Below, one piece after another: positions 56,922 through 64,000 of a DNA stretch of 64,000 nt. Under the pieces are notes generated by a model that searched no databases, was not told the DNA's origin, and worked only from the letters and a program-made list of their open reading frames with translations. This stretch comes from Fictibacillus barbaricus (GTDB lineage Bacteria > Bacillota > Bacilli > Bacillales > Fictibacillaceae). Location: NCBI RefSeq assembly GCF_014635025.1, contig NZ_BMCE01000002.1, positions 620,001 through 684,000 on the forward strand, given 5' to 3'. The position numbers and the translations under genes are program-made. Numbering within the stretch: position 1 is the first letter of the stretch; each line of letters starts with the position of its first letter.

Positions 56922-58682
56922 ATGCATAGAAACCTTAGAACATTTATCGATCAGTTAAGACAAGAAAAAGATATTATTGAAATTCGAGCGGAAGTTGATC
57001 CATATTTAGAAATACCAGAAATCCACAGAAGAGTTATTTCAGAAGAAGGGCCAGCACTGCTTTTTACAAATGTAAAAGGAAAAAACATTCCTGTTGTAAC
57101 CAATTTATTTGGTACTATAAAACGCGTGGATATGGCTTTTGGTCCGAAACCCGAACAGCTAGTAAAAGACCTTGTAGGATCAATCGATGAGCTAATGCCT
57201 CCATCTCCATCTGTATTATGGAAGAAAAAAGGGATGATCAAGGACGTATTATCACTCGGAACAAAAAAGGTCAGCAAAAATAAAGCTCCTTTATTGGAGA
57301 CATTTACAACAAAGGTAAATATGAAAGAGCTGCCAGCGTTAACCGGCTGGCATTTAGACAGTAATCCGTTCGTTACTCTTCCGCTTGTCTATACAGAACA
57401 TCCCGACAAGCATGAACACAATCTTGGTATGTACAGAATAGAAATTAAGGAAGAAAACAAAACGGGCATTCACTGGCAGATTCATAAAGGTGGCGGATTC
57501 CATCATTATGCAGCTGAACAAAAGAACCAAGCTCTGCCTGTAACACTATTTTTGGGCGGGCCTCCTTCATTGATGATCAGTGCCATAGCACCACTTCCTG
57601 AAGCTGTACCTGAACTGATGTTTTCATCTATGCTGATGGGTGAAAAATTAAGTCTCGCCCATGTAGAAGGATATCCGCATCCGTTAATCGCAGAAGCTGA
57701 ATTTGCTTTTGGAGGTGTTGTGCCGCCTCATGTCCGAGAACCTGAAGGACCGTTCGGTGATCATTATGGCTATTATTCTTGGGCTCACGACTTCCCTGTT
57801 TTCAATGTTGATAAAATGTGGAAAAGAAAAGATGCTATCTATCCAGCTACAGTTGTAGGAAAACCCAAACAGGAAGATTATTTTATCGGTGAGTATTTGC
57901 AGCGTTTGATGAGCCCGTTGTTCCCTGTAGTAATGAACGGTGTACGTGATCTATGGACATATGCTGAAACTGGATTTCATGCACTAGCAGGCGCAGTAGT
58001 ACGTGAATCCTATTATAAGGAAGGCTTAGCACATGCATTCCGTATTATGGGAGAAGGTCAGCTAACACTCACAAAATTTTTAATGGTAACGAACAAACCT
58101 GTAAATCTGCAAAATTTTGCAGAGCTTGCTGAAGGTGTTCTAGAACGCTTCTTACCAGAAAGAGATCTTTTGATCATTCATGATACTTCCATGGATACTC
58201 TTGATTATACTGGCCGAAAATTCAATACAGGTTCTAAAGCCATTATGACAGGACTTGGTGAACCGGTTCGTGAACTAAAACGAGTATATGATGGAGGAAC
58301 GATTTCTGGCATTGACAATGTTGGTGTCTTTTGCGGCGGCTGCTTAACTGTTAGCGGGCCATCATTTGACGAAGCACCTGACTTTGCTGAACACTTGCTA
58401 ACAAACAGCCATGATGCATTTAAAGATTGGCTATTAGTCTTTTTAGTTGATGATGCTTCAATTGCTTCTTCTCAAGCAGAGTTTCTATGGACGACTTTTA
58501 CGCGATTCGATCCTGCCTATGATGTTTACGCAAAAAGCACGATAGATCGAAACCGTATTAAATATGAAGGAACTATTATCATTGATGCGAGAATGAAGCC
58601 GTTTTATCCGGATGTTGTTGAAACAAGGGAAGATATTGATAAAAAAGTAACCGATCGGTGGAATGAATATTTTAAAAACTAA
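56922..58682 (+). CDS. UbiD-family decarboxylase
   Basis: A 586-residue prenylated-flavin-dependent (de)carboxylase of the UbiD family. The N-terminal domain starts with FIDQLRQEKDIIEI. The core contains HWQIHKGGGFHHY, EGPFGDHYGYYS and the E-R-E type residues near REPEGP (about 270-285), and the C-terminal domain ends with TRFDPAYDVY, ARMKPFY. These enzymes act on aromatic or unsaturated acids and need prFMN from a UbiX protein, which is not in this window. It is longer than E. coli UbiD (497). The substrate is unknown. ATG 56922 is preceded by TAGAGGTG. It stands alone with a terminator at 58681. Confidence 0.88.
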   Translation: MHRNLRTFIDQLRQEKDIIEIRAEVDPYLEIPEIHRRVISEEGPALLFTNVKGKNIPVVTNLFGTIKRVDMAFGPKPEQLVKDLVGSIDELMPPSPSVLWKKKGMIKDVLSLGTKKVSKNKAPLLETFTTKVNMKELPALTGWHLDSNPFVTLPLVYTEHPDKHEHNLGMYRIEIKEENKTGIHWQIHKGGGFHHYAAEQKNQALPVTLFLGGPPSLMISAIAPLPEAVPELMFSSMLMGEKLSLAHVEGYPHPLIAEAEFAFGGVVPPHVREPEGPFGDHYGYYSWAHDFPVFNVDKMWKRKDAIYPATVVGKPKQEDYFIGEYLQRLMSPLFPVVMNGVRDLWTYAETGFHALAGAVVRESYYKEGLAHAFRIMGEGQLTLTKFLMVTNKPVNLQNFAELAEGVLERFLPERDLLIIHDTSMDTLDYTGRKFNTGSKAIMTGLGEPVRELKRVYDGGTISGIDNVGVFCGGCLTVSGPSFDEAPDFAEHLLTNSHDAFKDWLLVFLVDDASIASSQAEFLWTTFTRFDPAYDVYAKSTIDRNRIKYEGTIIIDARMKPFYPDVVETREDIDKKVTDRWNEYFKN

Positions 58683-58708
58683 AAGAAGCGTTAATTCGCT
58701 TCTTTTTT
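58681..58708 (+). terminator. Terminator of the ubiD-type gene
   Basis: AAAAGAAGCG (58681-58690) pairs with CGCTTCTTTT (58697-58706), followed by TT. Confidence 0.85.
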
Positions 58709-58786
58709 ATATTTTTAAGTTGATATATTGTCCAAACGGTGGTAAAGTATTTAACAATATACATTTTTACAGAAAGGAGAATTCTT

Positions 58787-59326
58787 ATGCGAAACATTAC
58801 TTTATTAGACTTATATAAACACCCTCATGTACAGAAGTATGTAAAACGTTCTGGTATGGTTCATGCAATTTCAGCTGCTTACCACGCCTATCGTCTTGCA
58901 CTTAAGTATGGTGTGAATCCTGATTTGGCTACAAAAGCTGCATTCCTTCATGATATTGGACATTATACATGGTATAAAAATGGCCACTGGGACTATGACA
59001 TGTATAAAGAAAACGATATTCATGCCATTAAAGGAGCAGAGCGGGCACATCGTATTTTAGTTTCATTAGGCGAGGACCGTAAGAGTGCTAAAGAAATTGC
59101 ACTGGCTATTTTACTTCACACAGACTCATACTTACCAGCAGGATCTCTAAATTTAAATCCACTCCAGCGAGTTGTGGCTCTAGCCGATGAAGCTGACGAG
59201 GAACCAGGTGGAAGTCACCATTATCGCACCGTTAATGATAGCAAAGCAATAACCATGATCAAAAAATTAGATGAAATGGTAGATGAATATCATGAAGAAG
59301 AAAAAGTAAAACACTCTGTTTCCTAA
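58787..59326 (+). CDS. HD-domain phosphohydrolase
   Basis: A 179-residue HD-fold protein of the YedJ/YqeK-like small group. H33 (or H26) and the H55-D56 pair in AAFLHDIGHYTW form the metal site, with a later D near 125 (ADEADEE) completing the H-HD-D set. Such enzymes cleave phosphate from nucleotides or (p)ppGpp. The frame opens at 58739, but ATG 58787 follows AGAAAGGAGA. The C-terminus is charged, and its last codons form a terminator stem. The substrate is unknown. Confidence 0.82.
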   Translation: MRNITLLDLYKHPHVQKYVKRSGMVHAISAAYHAYRLALKYGVNPDLATKAAFLHDIGHYTWYKNGHWDYDMYKENDIHAIKGAERAHRILVSLGEDRKSAKEIALAILLHTDSYLPAGSLNLNPLQRVVALADEADEEPGGSHHYRTVNDSKAITMIKKLDEMVDEYHEEEKVKHSVS

Positions 59327-59344
59327 GAAGGAAAAGAGTGTTTT
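59308..59344 (+). terminator. Terminator of the HD-domain gene
   Basis: AAAACACTCT (59308-59317) pairs with AGAGTGTTTT (59335-59344). The left arm is within the last codons. Confidence 0.8.
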
Positions 59345-59359
59345 AATAATATTCTTATT

Positions 59360-60214
59360 TTATTTATAATAGATAAACCCTATTGCATTTTCACTTGCAT
59401 ATGTCCCAATCGTACTACCGAAACGTGTAAAATTTATTTCTGGAAATTTTGAGAATGAAAACAATTCTTCAAATTCTTGCTTTACTCTTTCAACTGAGGG
59501 ATAACTATGAAGCAAGTACAACGTTTTGTCTGGGTTTTCGCTTCTCCAATCATCAATCATTTCTTTAACCTTCAGGACGCCTTTTTTACTTCCTCTAAAC
59601 TTACCGATCGTTTCAACAATTCCATCGTGTATAGAAAGCATTGGCTTTATGTTCAGCATCCCCGCAATCGCACTTTGAACAGCAGAAATTCTTCCACCTT
59701 TTTTTACATTCTCGATCGTTTCTAGCAATACATAAGCTGTTACATCTTTCTTCATATCCTCTAAACGCTCAAGAATTTCAGAAATTGTATACCCTTTATT
59801 AGCCATTTCAACAGCAGCATGAAGCAAAACTTGCATGCCTCCTGAAGCAGTTCCTGAGTTAACAATCGATACTCTTGCTTGTTCCTCATCGGCAAGCATC
59901 CCTTTTCCGATTGTTGCACTTTGAACAGTGCCACTTAAGTTATCAGATATCCCGATATAGATAACATGATAACCCTTCTCTACCTCTTTTTGGAACGCTT
60001 CAAAAAAAGATTGAGGAGACGGCTGGCTTGTCTTCGGCAACTCAGGCTCTCTTGCCATTCGGTTATAAAATTCATCTTCTGTGATAGTAACGCCGTCTAA
60101 ATAATGATCGTCACCAAATTGAACATTTAAGGGTACAACTGTTAAAGGAGCTTCTAATTTTTCCTGATCTATTTTAATATCACTTGCACTATCCACTACA
60201 AAACTAAGTTTCAC
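59360..60214 (-). CDS. DegV-family fatty-acid-binding protein
   Basis: A 284-residue DegV protein. It binds a long-chain fatty acid between two alpha/beta domains and may act as FakB with the kinase FakA to make acyl-phosphate. Signatures are VVDSASDI (6-13), VPLNVQFGDDHYLDG (27-41), TSQPSPQSFFEAF, and the C-terminal IGTYASENAIGF. GTG 60214 is the likely start, behind GGGG about six bases upstream. It lies between the HD-domain gene (converging) and the opp operon. Bacilli have several DegV paralogues, so the name stays at family level. Confidence 0.9.
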   Translation of the reverse strand: MKLSFVVDSASDIKIDQEKLEAPLTVVPLNVQFGDDHYLDGVTITEDEFYNRMAREPELPKTSQPSPQSFFEAFQKEVEKGYHVIYIGISDNLSGTVQSATIGKGMLADEEQARVSIVNSGTASGGMQVLLHAAVEMANKGYTISEILERLEDMKKDVTAYVLLETIENVKKGGRISAVQSAIAGMLNIKPMLSIHDGIVETIGKFRGSKKGVLKVKEMIDDWRSENPDKTLYLLHSYPSVERVKQEFEELFSFSKFPEINFTRFGSTIGTYASENAIGFIYYK

Positions 60215-60313
60215 CTTTTAACCCCATTTCTACCGCTGCTAAAATTATTAGGGATGTGTAAAATCTCGTTATAGCATCAATGTATCCGCTTTACACACTT
60301 TTATTAGTTTAAC

Positions 60314-60348
60314 ATAAAAACGACCTCCTGTAATAAAGGAGATCGTTT
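60314..60348 (-). terminator. Terminator of the opp operon
   Basis: AAACGACCTCCT (60318-60329) pairs with AGGAGATCGTTT (60337-60348), with two mismatches, followed on the minus strand by TTTTATG. Confidence 0.75.
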
Positions 60349-60356
60349 AAAATGTG

Positions 60357-61355
60357 TTAATTCTGTTGCTTTACAGCTTCTTCGTCATACAGGTGACAAG
60401 CTACCCAATGTCCTTCTCTTGCTTCTTGCCATTTAGGCTTAACTGCAGCACATACATCCATTGCGTGCGGGCAACGTGTACGGAATCTGCATCCGCTAGG
60501 AGGGTTGATCGGACTTGGTACATCGCCTTCAAGGATGATACGCTCACGGCTTCTTTCTAATTCAGGGTCCGGAACTGGAATCGCTGATAAAAGTGCTTGC
60601 GTATATGGGTGAAGAGGCTCTTCATAAAGCTCATCACTAGTTGTCAGCTCAACGATATTACCAAGATACATTACACCTACACGATCAGAAATATGTTTAA
60701 CCATAGATAGATCATGGGCAATAAATAGATACGTAAGCCCTCGTTCTTTTTGAAGTTCCATCATCAAGTTTACAACTTGGGCTTGGATAGAAACGTCTAG
60801 TGCTGAAATCGGCTCATCAGCAATAATAAAGTCTGGATCTACCGCCAAGGCACGTGCGATCCCGATACGCTGACGCTGCCCACCTGAAAATTCATGCGGA
60901 TAGCGGTTTGCGTGCTCTCTATTCAAACCAACTGTTTCAAGAAGTTCGTAAACACGGTTGTCACGATCCTTATTTGTTTTTGCCAAACCGTGGATATCAA
61001 TTCCTTCAGCAATGATATCTTTTACGGTCATACGCGGATTTAATGAAGCGTACGGATCTTGGAAGATCATCTGCATTTTACGGTTGAATTTCTTTAATTC
61101 AGAACGAGATTTTTTATCGTGTACATCTACGCCTTCATATAATACTTCACCTTCAGTAGCATCATACAAGCGAATAATAGTACGTCCAGTCGTAGATTTA
61201 CCACACCCGGATTCGCCTACAAGTCCAAGTGTTTCACCTTTGTAAATATCAAAAGAAACATCATCTACTGCTTTCAGTACGCCCTTTTTTCCAGCTGGGA
61301 AATATTTTCTTAGATTTTTAACTTCAAGTAATTTTTCTCTTTCCACTACTGCCAT
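60357..61355 (-). CDS. oppF: Oligopeptide ABC transporter ATP-binding protein OppF
   Basis: A 332-residue ABC ATPase. Walker A is GESGCGKST (about 48-56), the signature is [11 protein letters not shown] (about 157-167), Walker B is [11 protein letters not shown], and the switch His follows in FIAHDLS. The C-terminal oligopeptide-binding tail holds clustered Cys in [16 protein letters not shown]. OppD and OppF form the dimer that powers peptide import with OppB/OppC. The start codon shares one base with the oppD stop (TAATG). It is the last gene of the operon. Confidence 0.95.
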   Translation of the reverse strand: MAVVEREKLLEVKNLRKYFPAGKKGVLKAVDDVSFDIYKGETLGLVGESGCGKSTTGRTIIRLYDATEGEVLYEGVDVHDKKSRSELKKFNRKMQMIFQDPYASLNPRMTVKDIIAEGIDIHGLAKTNKDRDNRVYELLETVGLNREHANRYPHEFSGGQRQRIGIARALAVDPDFIIADEPISALDVSIQAQVVNLMMELQKERGLTYLFIAHDLSMVKHISDRVGVMYLGNIVELTTSDELYEEPLHPYTQALLSAIPVPDPELERSRERIILEGDVPSPINPPSGCRFRTRCPHAMDVCAAVKPKWQEAREGHWVACHLYDEEAVKQQN

Positions 61356-62374
61356 TATCGCGCACCCCCAACTACTGCCTCTTCCGGCGGTTCTACTTTT
61401 GGCGCTCGCTCATCTAGTAACCAGCAAGCTGCTTTGTGTGTAGAAGAAACATCAGTCGCATCAGGCATGTTTTCCACACAAACTTCCATTGCATATGGAC
61501 AACGCGCTGCAAACGGACATCCTTTTGGAGGATTCATCAAATCAGGCGGTGTACCAGGAATCGCCAATAATTCTTTTGATTCAGCGTTTAGTTTTGGCAT
61601 TGAAGCCAGAAGTCCCCAAGTATATGGATGCTTTGGTTTATAAAAGATTTCGTCTACCGTTCCAGTCTCAACGATCATACCGCCATACATGACAGCAACA
61701 CGTTGAGCCAAGTTCGCAACAACACCCAGGTCATGTGTAATTAAGATAATAGCCGTACCCGTTTTATCTTGCAGGTCACGCATTAGATCCAGAATTTGTG
61801 CCTGGATCGTTACATCCAATGCAGTTGTAGGTTCGTCAGCGATTAACACTTTAGGGTTACACGCAAGTGCAATTGCGATAACTACACGCTGACGCATACC
61901 ACCTGAGAATTGGTGAGGATATTCATCCACACGCAGCTCAGGGTTAGGAATGCCTACTAATTTTAATAAATTAATAGAACGTTCTTTCGCTTCACTCTTA
62001 CTCATGTTTTGGTGCTTACGAAGACCCTCCATGATCTGCTTGCCGATTGTCATCGTCGGATTAAGAGATGTCATCGGATCCTGGAAGATCATTGAGATCT
62101 CAGCCCCACGAATTTTTTCCATCTCACGCTCAGACGCTTTAGCAAGATCTTTTCCTTGGAAGCGAATTGCGCCTTCTTTAATAAAACCAATTTTGTTAGG
62201 TAATAATCTCATTACTGACTTAGAAGTAACGGATTTTCCGGAACCTGATTCACCAACGATTGCAAGTGATTCACCTTTTTCTAATGTAAAGCTAACGCCG
62301 CGGACGGCCTTAACTTCTCCCCCATACGTCTGGAAGGAGACATGTAGGTTATCTAATTCTAGTAATTTTTCCAT
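61355..62374 (-). CDS. oppD: Oligopeptide ABC transporter ATP-binding protein OppD
   Basis: A 339-residue ABC ATPase. Walker A is GESGSGKSV (about 41-49), the signature is [14 protein letters not shown], Walker B is [13 protein letters not shown] and the His switch is ILITHDLG. The C-terminal Cys-rich segment reads [14 protein letters not shown], as in OppD proteins with a cluster-like fold. ATG 62374 follows AAGGAGA. It is 15 bases after oppC. It works with OppF to drive oligopeptide uptake, including signalling peptides. Confidence 0.95.
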   Translation of the reverse strand: MEKLLELDNLHVSFQTYGGEVKAVRGVSFTLEKGESLAIVGESGSGKSVTSKSVMRLLPNKIGFIKEGAIRFQGKDLAKASEREMEKIRGAEISMIFQDPMTSLNPTMTIGKQIMEGLRKHQNMSKSEAKERSINLLKLVGIPNPELRVDEYPHQFSGGMRQRVVIAIALACNPKVLIADEPTTALDVTIQAQILDLMRDLQDKTGTAIILITHDLGVVANLAQRVAVMYGGMIVETGTVDEIFYKPKHPYTWGLLASMPKLNAESKELLAIPGTPPDLMNPPKGCPFAARCPYAMEVCVENMPDATDVSSTHKAACWLLDERAPKVEPPEEAVVGGAR

Positions 62375-62389
62375 TATAAAATCTCCTTC

Positions 62390-63412
62390 CTATCTTCTCA
62401 TCTTCGGATCAAGCGCGTCACGCAAACCATCACCAAGCAAGTTAAAGCTGATCATGAGAATACACATGATCGATGCTGGATAGATCGCTAAGTGAGGGTA
62501 TATTCTTAAAGATCTAAACCCATCTGAAATTAAAGCCCCTAGTGAAGCTGTTGGCGGCTGAATTCCAAGTCCGATAAAGCTTAGAAATGCTTCAAAGAAA
62601 ATAGCTCCCGGAATAGTAAACGTACTTGTAATAATAATTGCACCTAATGTGTTTGGTAAAAGGTGTTTAGTAATCAATCGTCCATTTGATGAACCTAGTG
62701 TTTTAGAGGCTAAAACAAACTCACGGCTCTTTAATGAAAGGATTTGCGCACGGACGATTCGTGACATTCCTATCCAACCGGTTATTACGAGTGCCAGTGT
62801 AATGGATAGTATCCCTGGGTCAAGTATGATAATGAACAAGATGATAACTACCAGGTTCGGTATACCAACTAACACCTCAACGATACGCTGCATCACATTG
62901 TCTAATCTTCCGCCATAAAATGCAGAAATTCCACCGTATGCCACACCTACAATTAAATCGATTGTTGCTGCAAGAAACGCGATATATAAAGAGATTTGAG
63001 TTCCTTTCCAAACACGAACCCATTGGTCACGGCCCAGCGTATCTGTACCAAACCAAAAGTTTTGATCTTTTGGAACATTTTTCATCTCATATTGATCGAC
63101 TCCACGAATATCAACACCATCTACTCCTAAAAAACCTACTTTTTCAAGTCCAGGAATCTTTGGAGGCAAATTTGCTCTCATTAGTTCTTGATCATCCATG
63201 CCATATTTACTAAGCGATGGAGCAATTAGTGAAAATACAATGATAAAGACGATTGCAAACAGGCCAATCATAGCACCTTTATTTTTTCTTAAACGTCTAA
63301 ATGCATCTTGCCAAAAACTTAAACTTGGTTTTGATATTTCCTCACTCTTCCCTGAATCTAAATTTGCAGGGCGAAATAAATCAGGTGTAAGTTTTCTTTC
63401 TGACATGCTCAT
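62390..63412 (-). CDS. oppC: Oligopeptide ABC transporter permease OppC
   Basis: A 340-residue membrane permease with an N-terminal OppC domain helix (KGAMIGLFAIVFIIVFSLI), a long exported loop (about 70-120, with GTDTLGRD) and a C-terminal binding-protein-dependent transport domain containing the EAA-like EFVLASKTLGSSNGRLITKHLLPN (in two parts) that contacts OppD/OppF. It starts at ATG 63412, sharing one base with the oppB stop. With OppB it forms the peptide pore. Confidence 0.95.
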   Translation of the reverse strand: MSMSERKLTPDLFRPANLDSGKSEEISKPSLSFWQDAFRRLRKNKGAMIGLFAIVFIIVFSLIAPSLSKYGMDDQELMRANLPPKIPGLEKVGFLGVDGVDIRGVDQYEMKNVPKDQNFWFGTDTLGRDQWVRVWKGTQISLYIAFLAATIDLIVGVAYGGISAFYGGRLDNVMQRIVEVLVGIPNLVVIILFIIILDPGILSITLALVITGWIGMSRIVRAQILSLKSREFVLASKTLGSSNGRLITKHLLPNTLGAIIITSTFTIPGAIFFEAFLSFIGLGIQPPTASLGALISDGFRSLRIYPHLAIYPASIMCILMISFNLLGDGLRDALDPKMRR

Positions 63413-64000
63413 TATGATTTACCTCCTGCCACGCGAATTCGAGGGTCAATAATTCCATATAGAATATCAACGATTAGAATGATGACAACGATTAGGAAAC
63501 TATAGAATAAAGTAGTTCCCATGATCACTGGATAGTCATTTAAGTTGATACTCTTAACAAACTGTTCACCGATACCAGGAATTGCAAAAATGTTTTCTAT
63601 TACTAAAGACCCCGTAATTAGCGCGATAGCCATAGGTCCAAGGATCGTAATAATTGGAATCATACTGTTACGTACACAGTGTTTAATGATAACTGCGTTT
63701 TTGCTGATACCCTTAGAGCGTGCCATTAGAATATAGTCAGTACCTAAAATCTCAAGCATTTCAGTACGCATAAAACGTGCCACAGTAGCAATAACTCCTA
63801 CGGATAGAGAGAATGCCGGCAGAATGTGATACTCAGGACCATTCCAGAAGGCTACTGGCAGCCATTCAAGTTTAACCCCAACGTAATACTGCAAAAGTCC
63901 TGCAAATACGAATGAAGGAATTGCAATACCGAAAACAGCCAAGATCATCGCTCCATAATCAATGAATGAATTATGTCTGAGTGCTGCTACAATACCTAAT
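63412..64000 (-). CDS. oppB: Oligopeptide ABC transporter permease OppB, N-terminus outside the window
   Basis: The open frame runs from the right edge (64000) to a TAA at 63412, giving about 196 C-terminal residues. It starts within LGIVAALRHNSFIDYGAMI and includes helices of the BPD transport domain, the EAA-like motif in LGTDYILMARSKGIS (with KNAVIIKHCVRNSM) and ENIFAIPGIGEQF. It ends IIDPRIRVAGGKS. The one-base overlap with oppC shows the usual operon order oppB-C-D-F. The 5' end and the oppA binding protein lie beyond the window. Confidence 0.93.
   Translation of the reverse strand, partial: LGIVAALRHNSFIDYGAMILAVFGIAIPSFVFAGLLQYYVGVKLEWLPVAFWNGPEYHILPAFSLSVGVIATVARFMRTEMLEILGTDYILMARSKGISKNAVIIKHCVRNSMIPIITILGPMAIALITGSLVIENIFAIPGIGEQFVKSINLNDYPVIMGTTLFYSFLIVVIILIVDILYGIIDPRIRVAGGKS

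Overview
The window comes from a low-GC, endospore-forming Bacillaceae. It carries spore germination, coat and crust genes, sigma-K- and sigma-G-type promoters, a FapR box, and TTG/GTG starts behind strong AGGAGG ribosome sites. From about 38.4 kb to the right edge it follows the Bacillus subtilis cotZ-fabI-yjbQ-prpE-yjbO-ppnK-yjbM-yjbL-yjbK-yjbJ-yjbI-yjbH-pepF-coiA-mecA-yjbE-spx-yjbC-opp order almost gene for gene, but the rest differs enough that it is not B. subtilis itself. A genus such as Fictibacillus is only a guess.

Left part (0-18 kb), accessory. It holds a truncated DHA2 efflux pump, a nucleoside hydrolase with an altered N-terminal motif, and an AhpD-like protein divergent from an Rrf2 regulator across a palindrome. 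A TetR - MFS - FabF module has three related operator-like palindromes and the relic of a duplicated MFS 5' end. A gerA-type germinant receptor operon (A-C-B order) sits behind a near-perfect sigma-G promoter. An L,D-transpeptidase, a LysR regulator and a 1.2-kilo-residue secreted subtilase (bacillopeptidase F type) follow. A tRNA 3'-end fragment next to a truncated tyrosine recombinase (18.1-18.5 kb) marks an old integration site, and an intact tRNA-Val(GAC) follows.

Middle part (18.9-38.8 kb). It starts with yutG, the yjcH-yjcG-yjcF operon, a DUF421 membrane protein and an MBL hydrolase. Then comes a roughly 15-kb block of spore-surface genes: a Ser/Lys/His-repeat coat-like protein, a coiled-coil protein, a Cys-rich protein, a protein with an IxPF-repeat tail, APS kinase (cysC) beside a decayed sat, a PAPS-dependent sulfotransferase, four glycosyltransferases, a four-gene overlapping operon for an L-FucNAc/L-QuiNAc-type nucleotide sugar, and a CotZ/CotY-family crust protein. 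Several of these genes have sigma-K-like promoters (AC-N16/17-CATAnnnTA), so the block probably builds a late, mother-cell-made and possibly sulfated glycan on the spore surface. This is the most interesting system in the window.

Right part (38.9-64 kb), conserved housekeeping. fabI carries a FapR box. It is followed by a CPA2 antiporter, a RodA/FtsW protein, prpE, a pseudouridine synthase, NAD kinase and a small alarmone synthetase. The redox and proteolysis cluster is CwlQ, truncated globin, the SpxH adaptor, PepF, CoiA, MecA and Spx. A TerC-type exporter, a GNAT enzyme, a UbiD-type decarboxylase, an HD-domain protein and DegV lead to the oppBCDF oligopeptide importer, which is cut by the right edge. 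Seven genes too short for a 60-residue ORF list are described individually, two of which overlap or adjoin larger genes.
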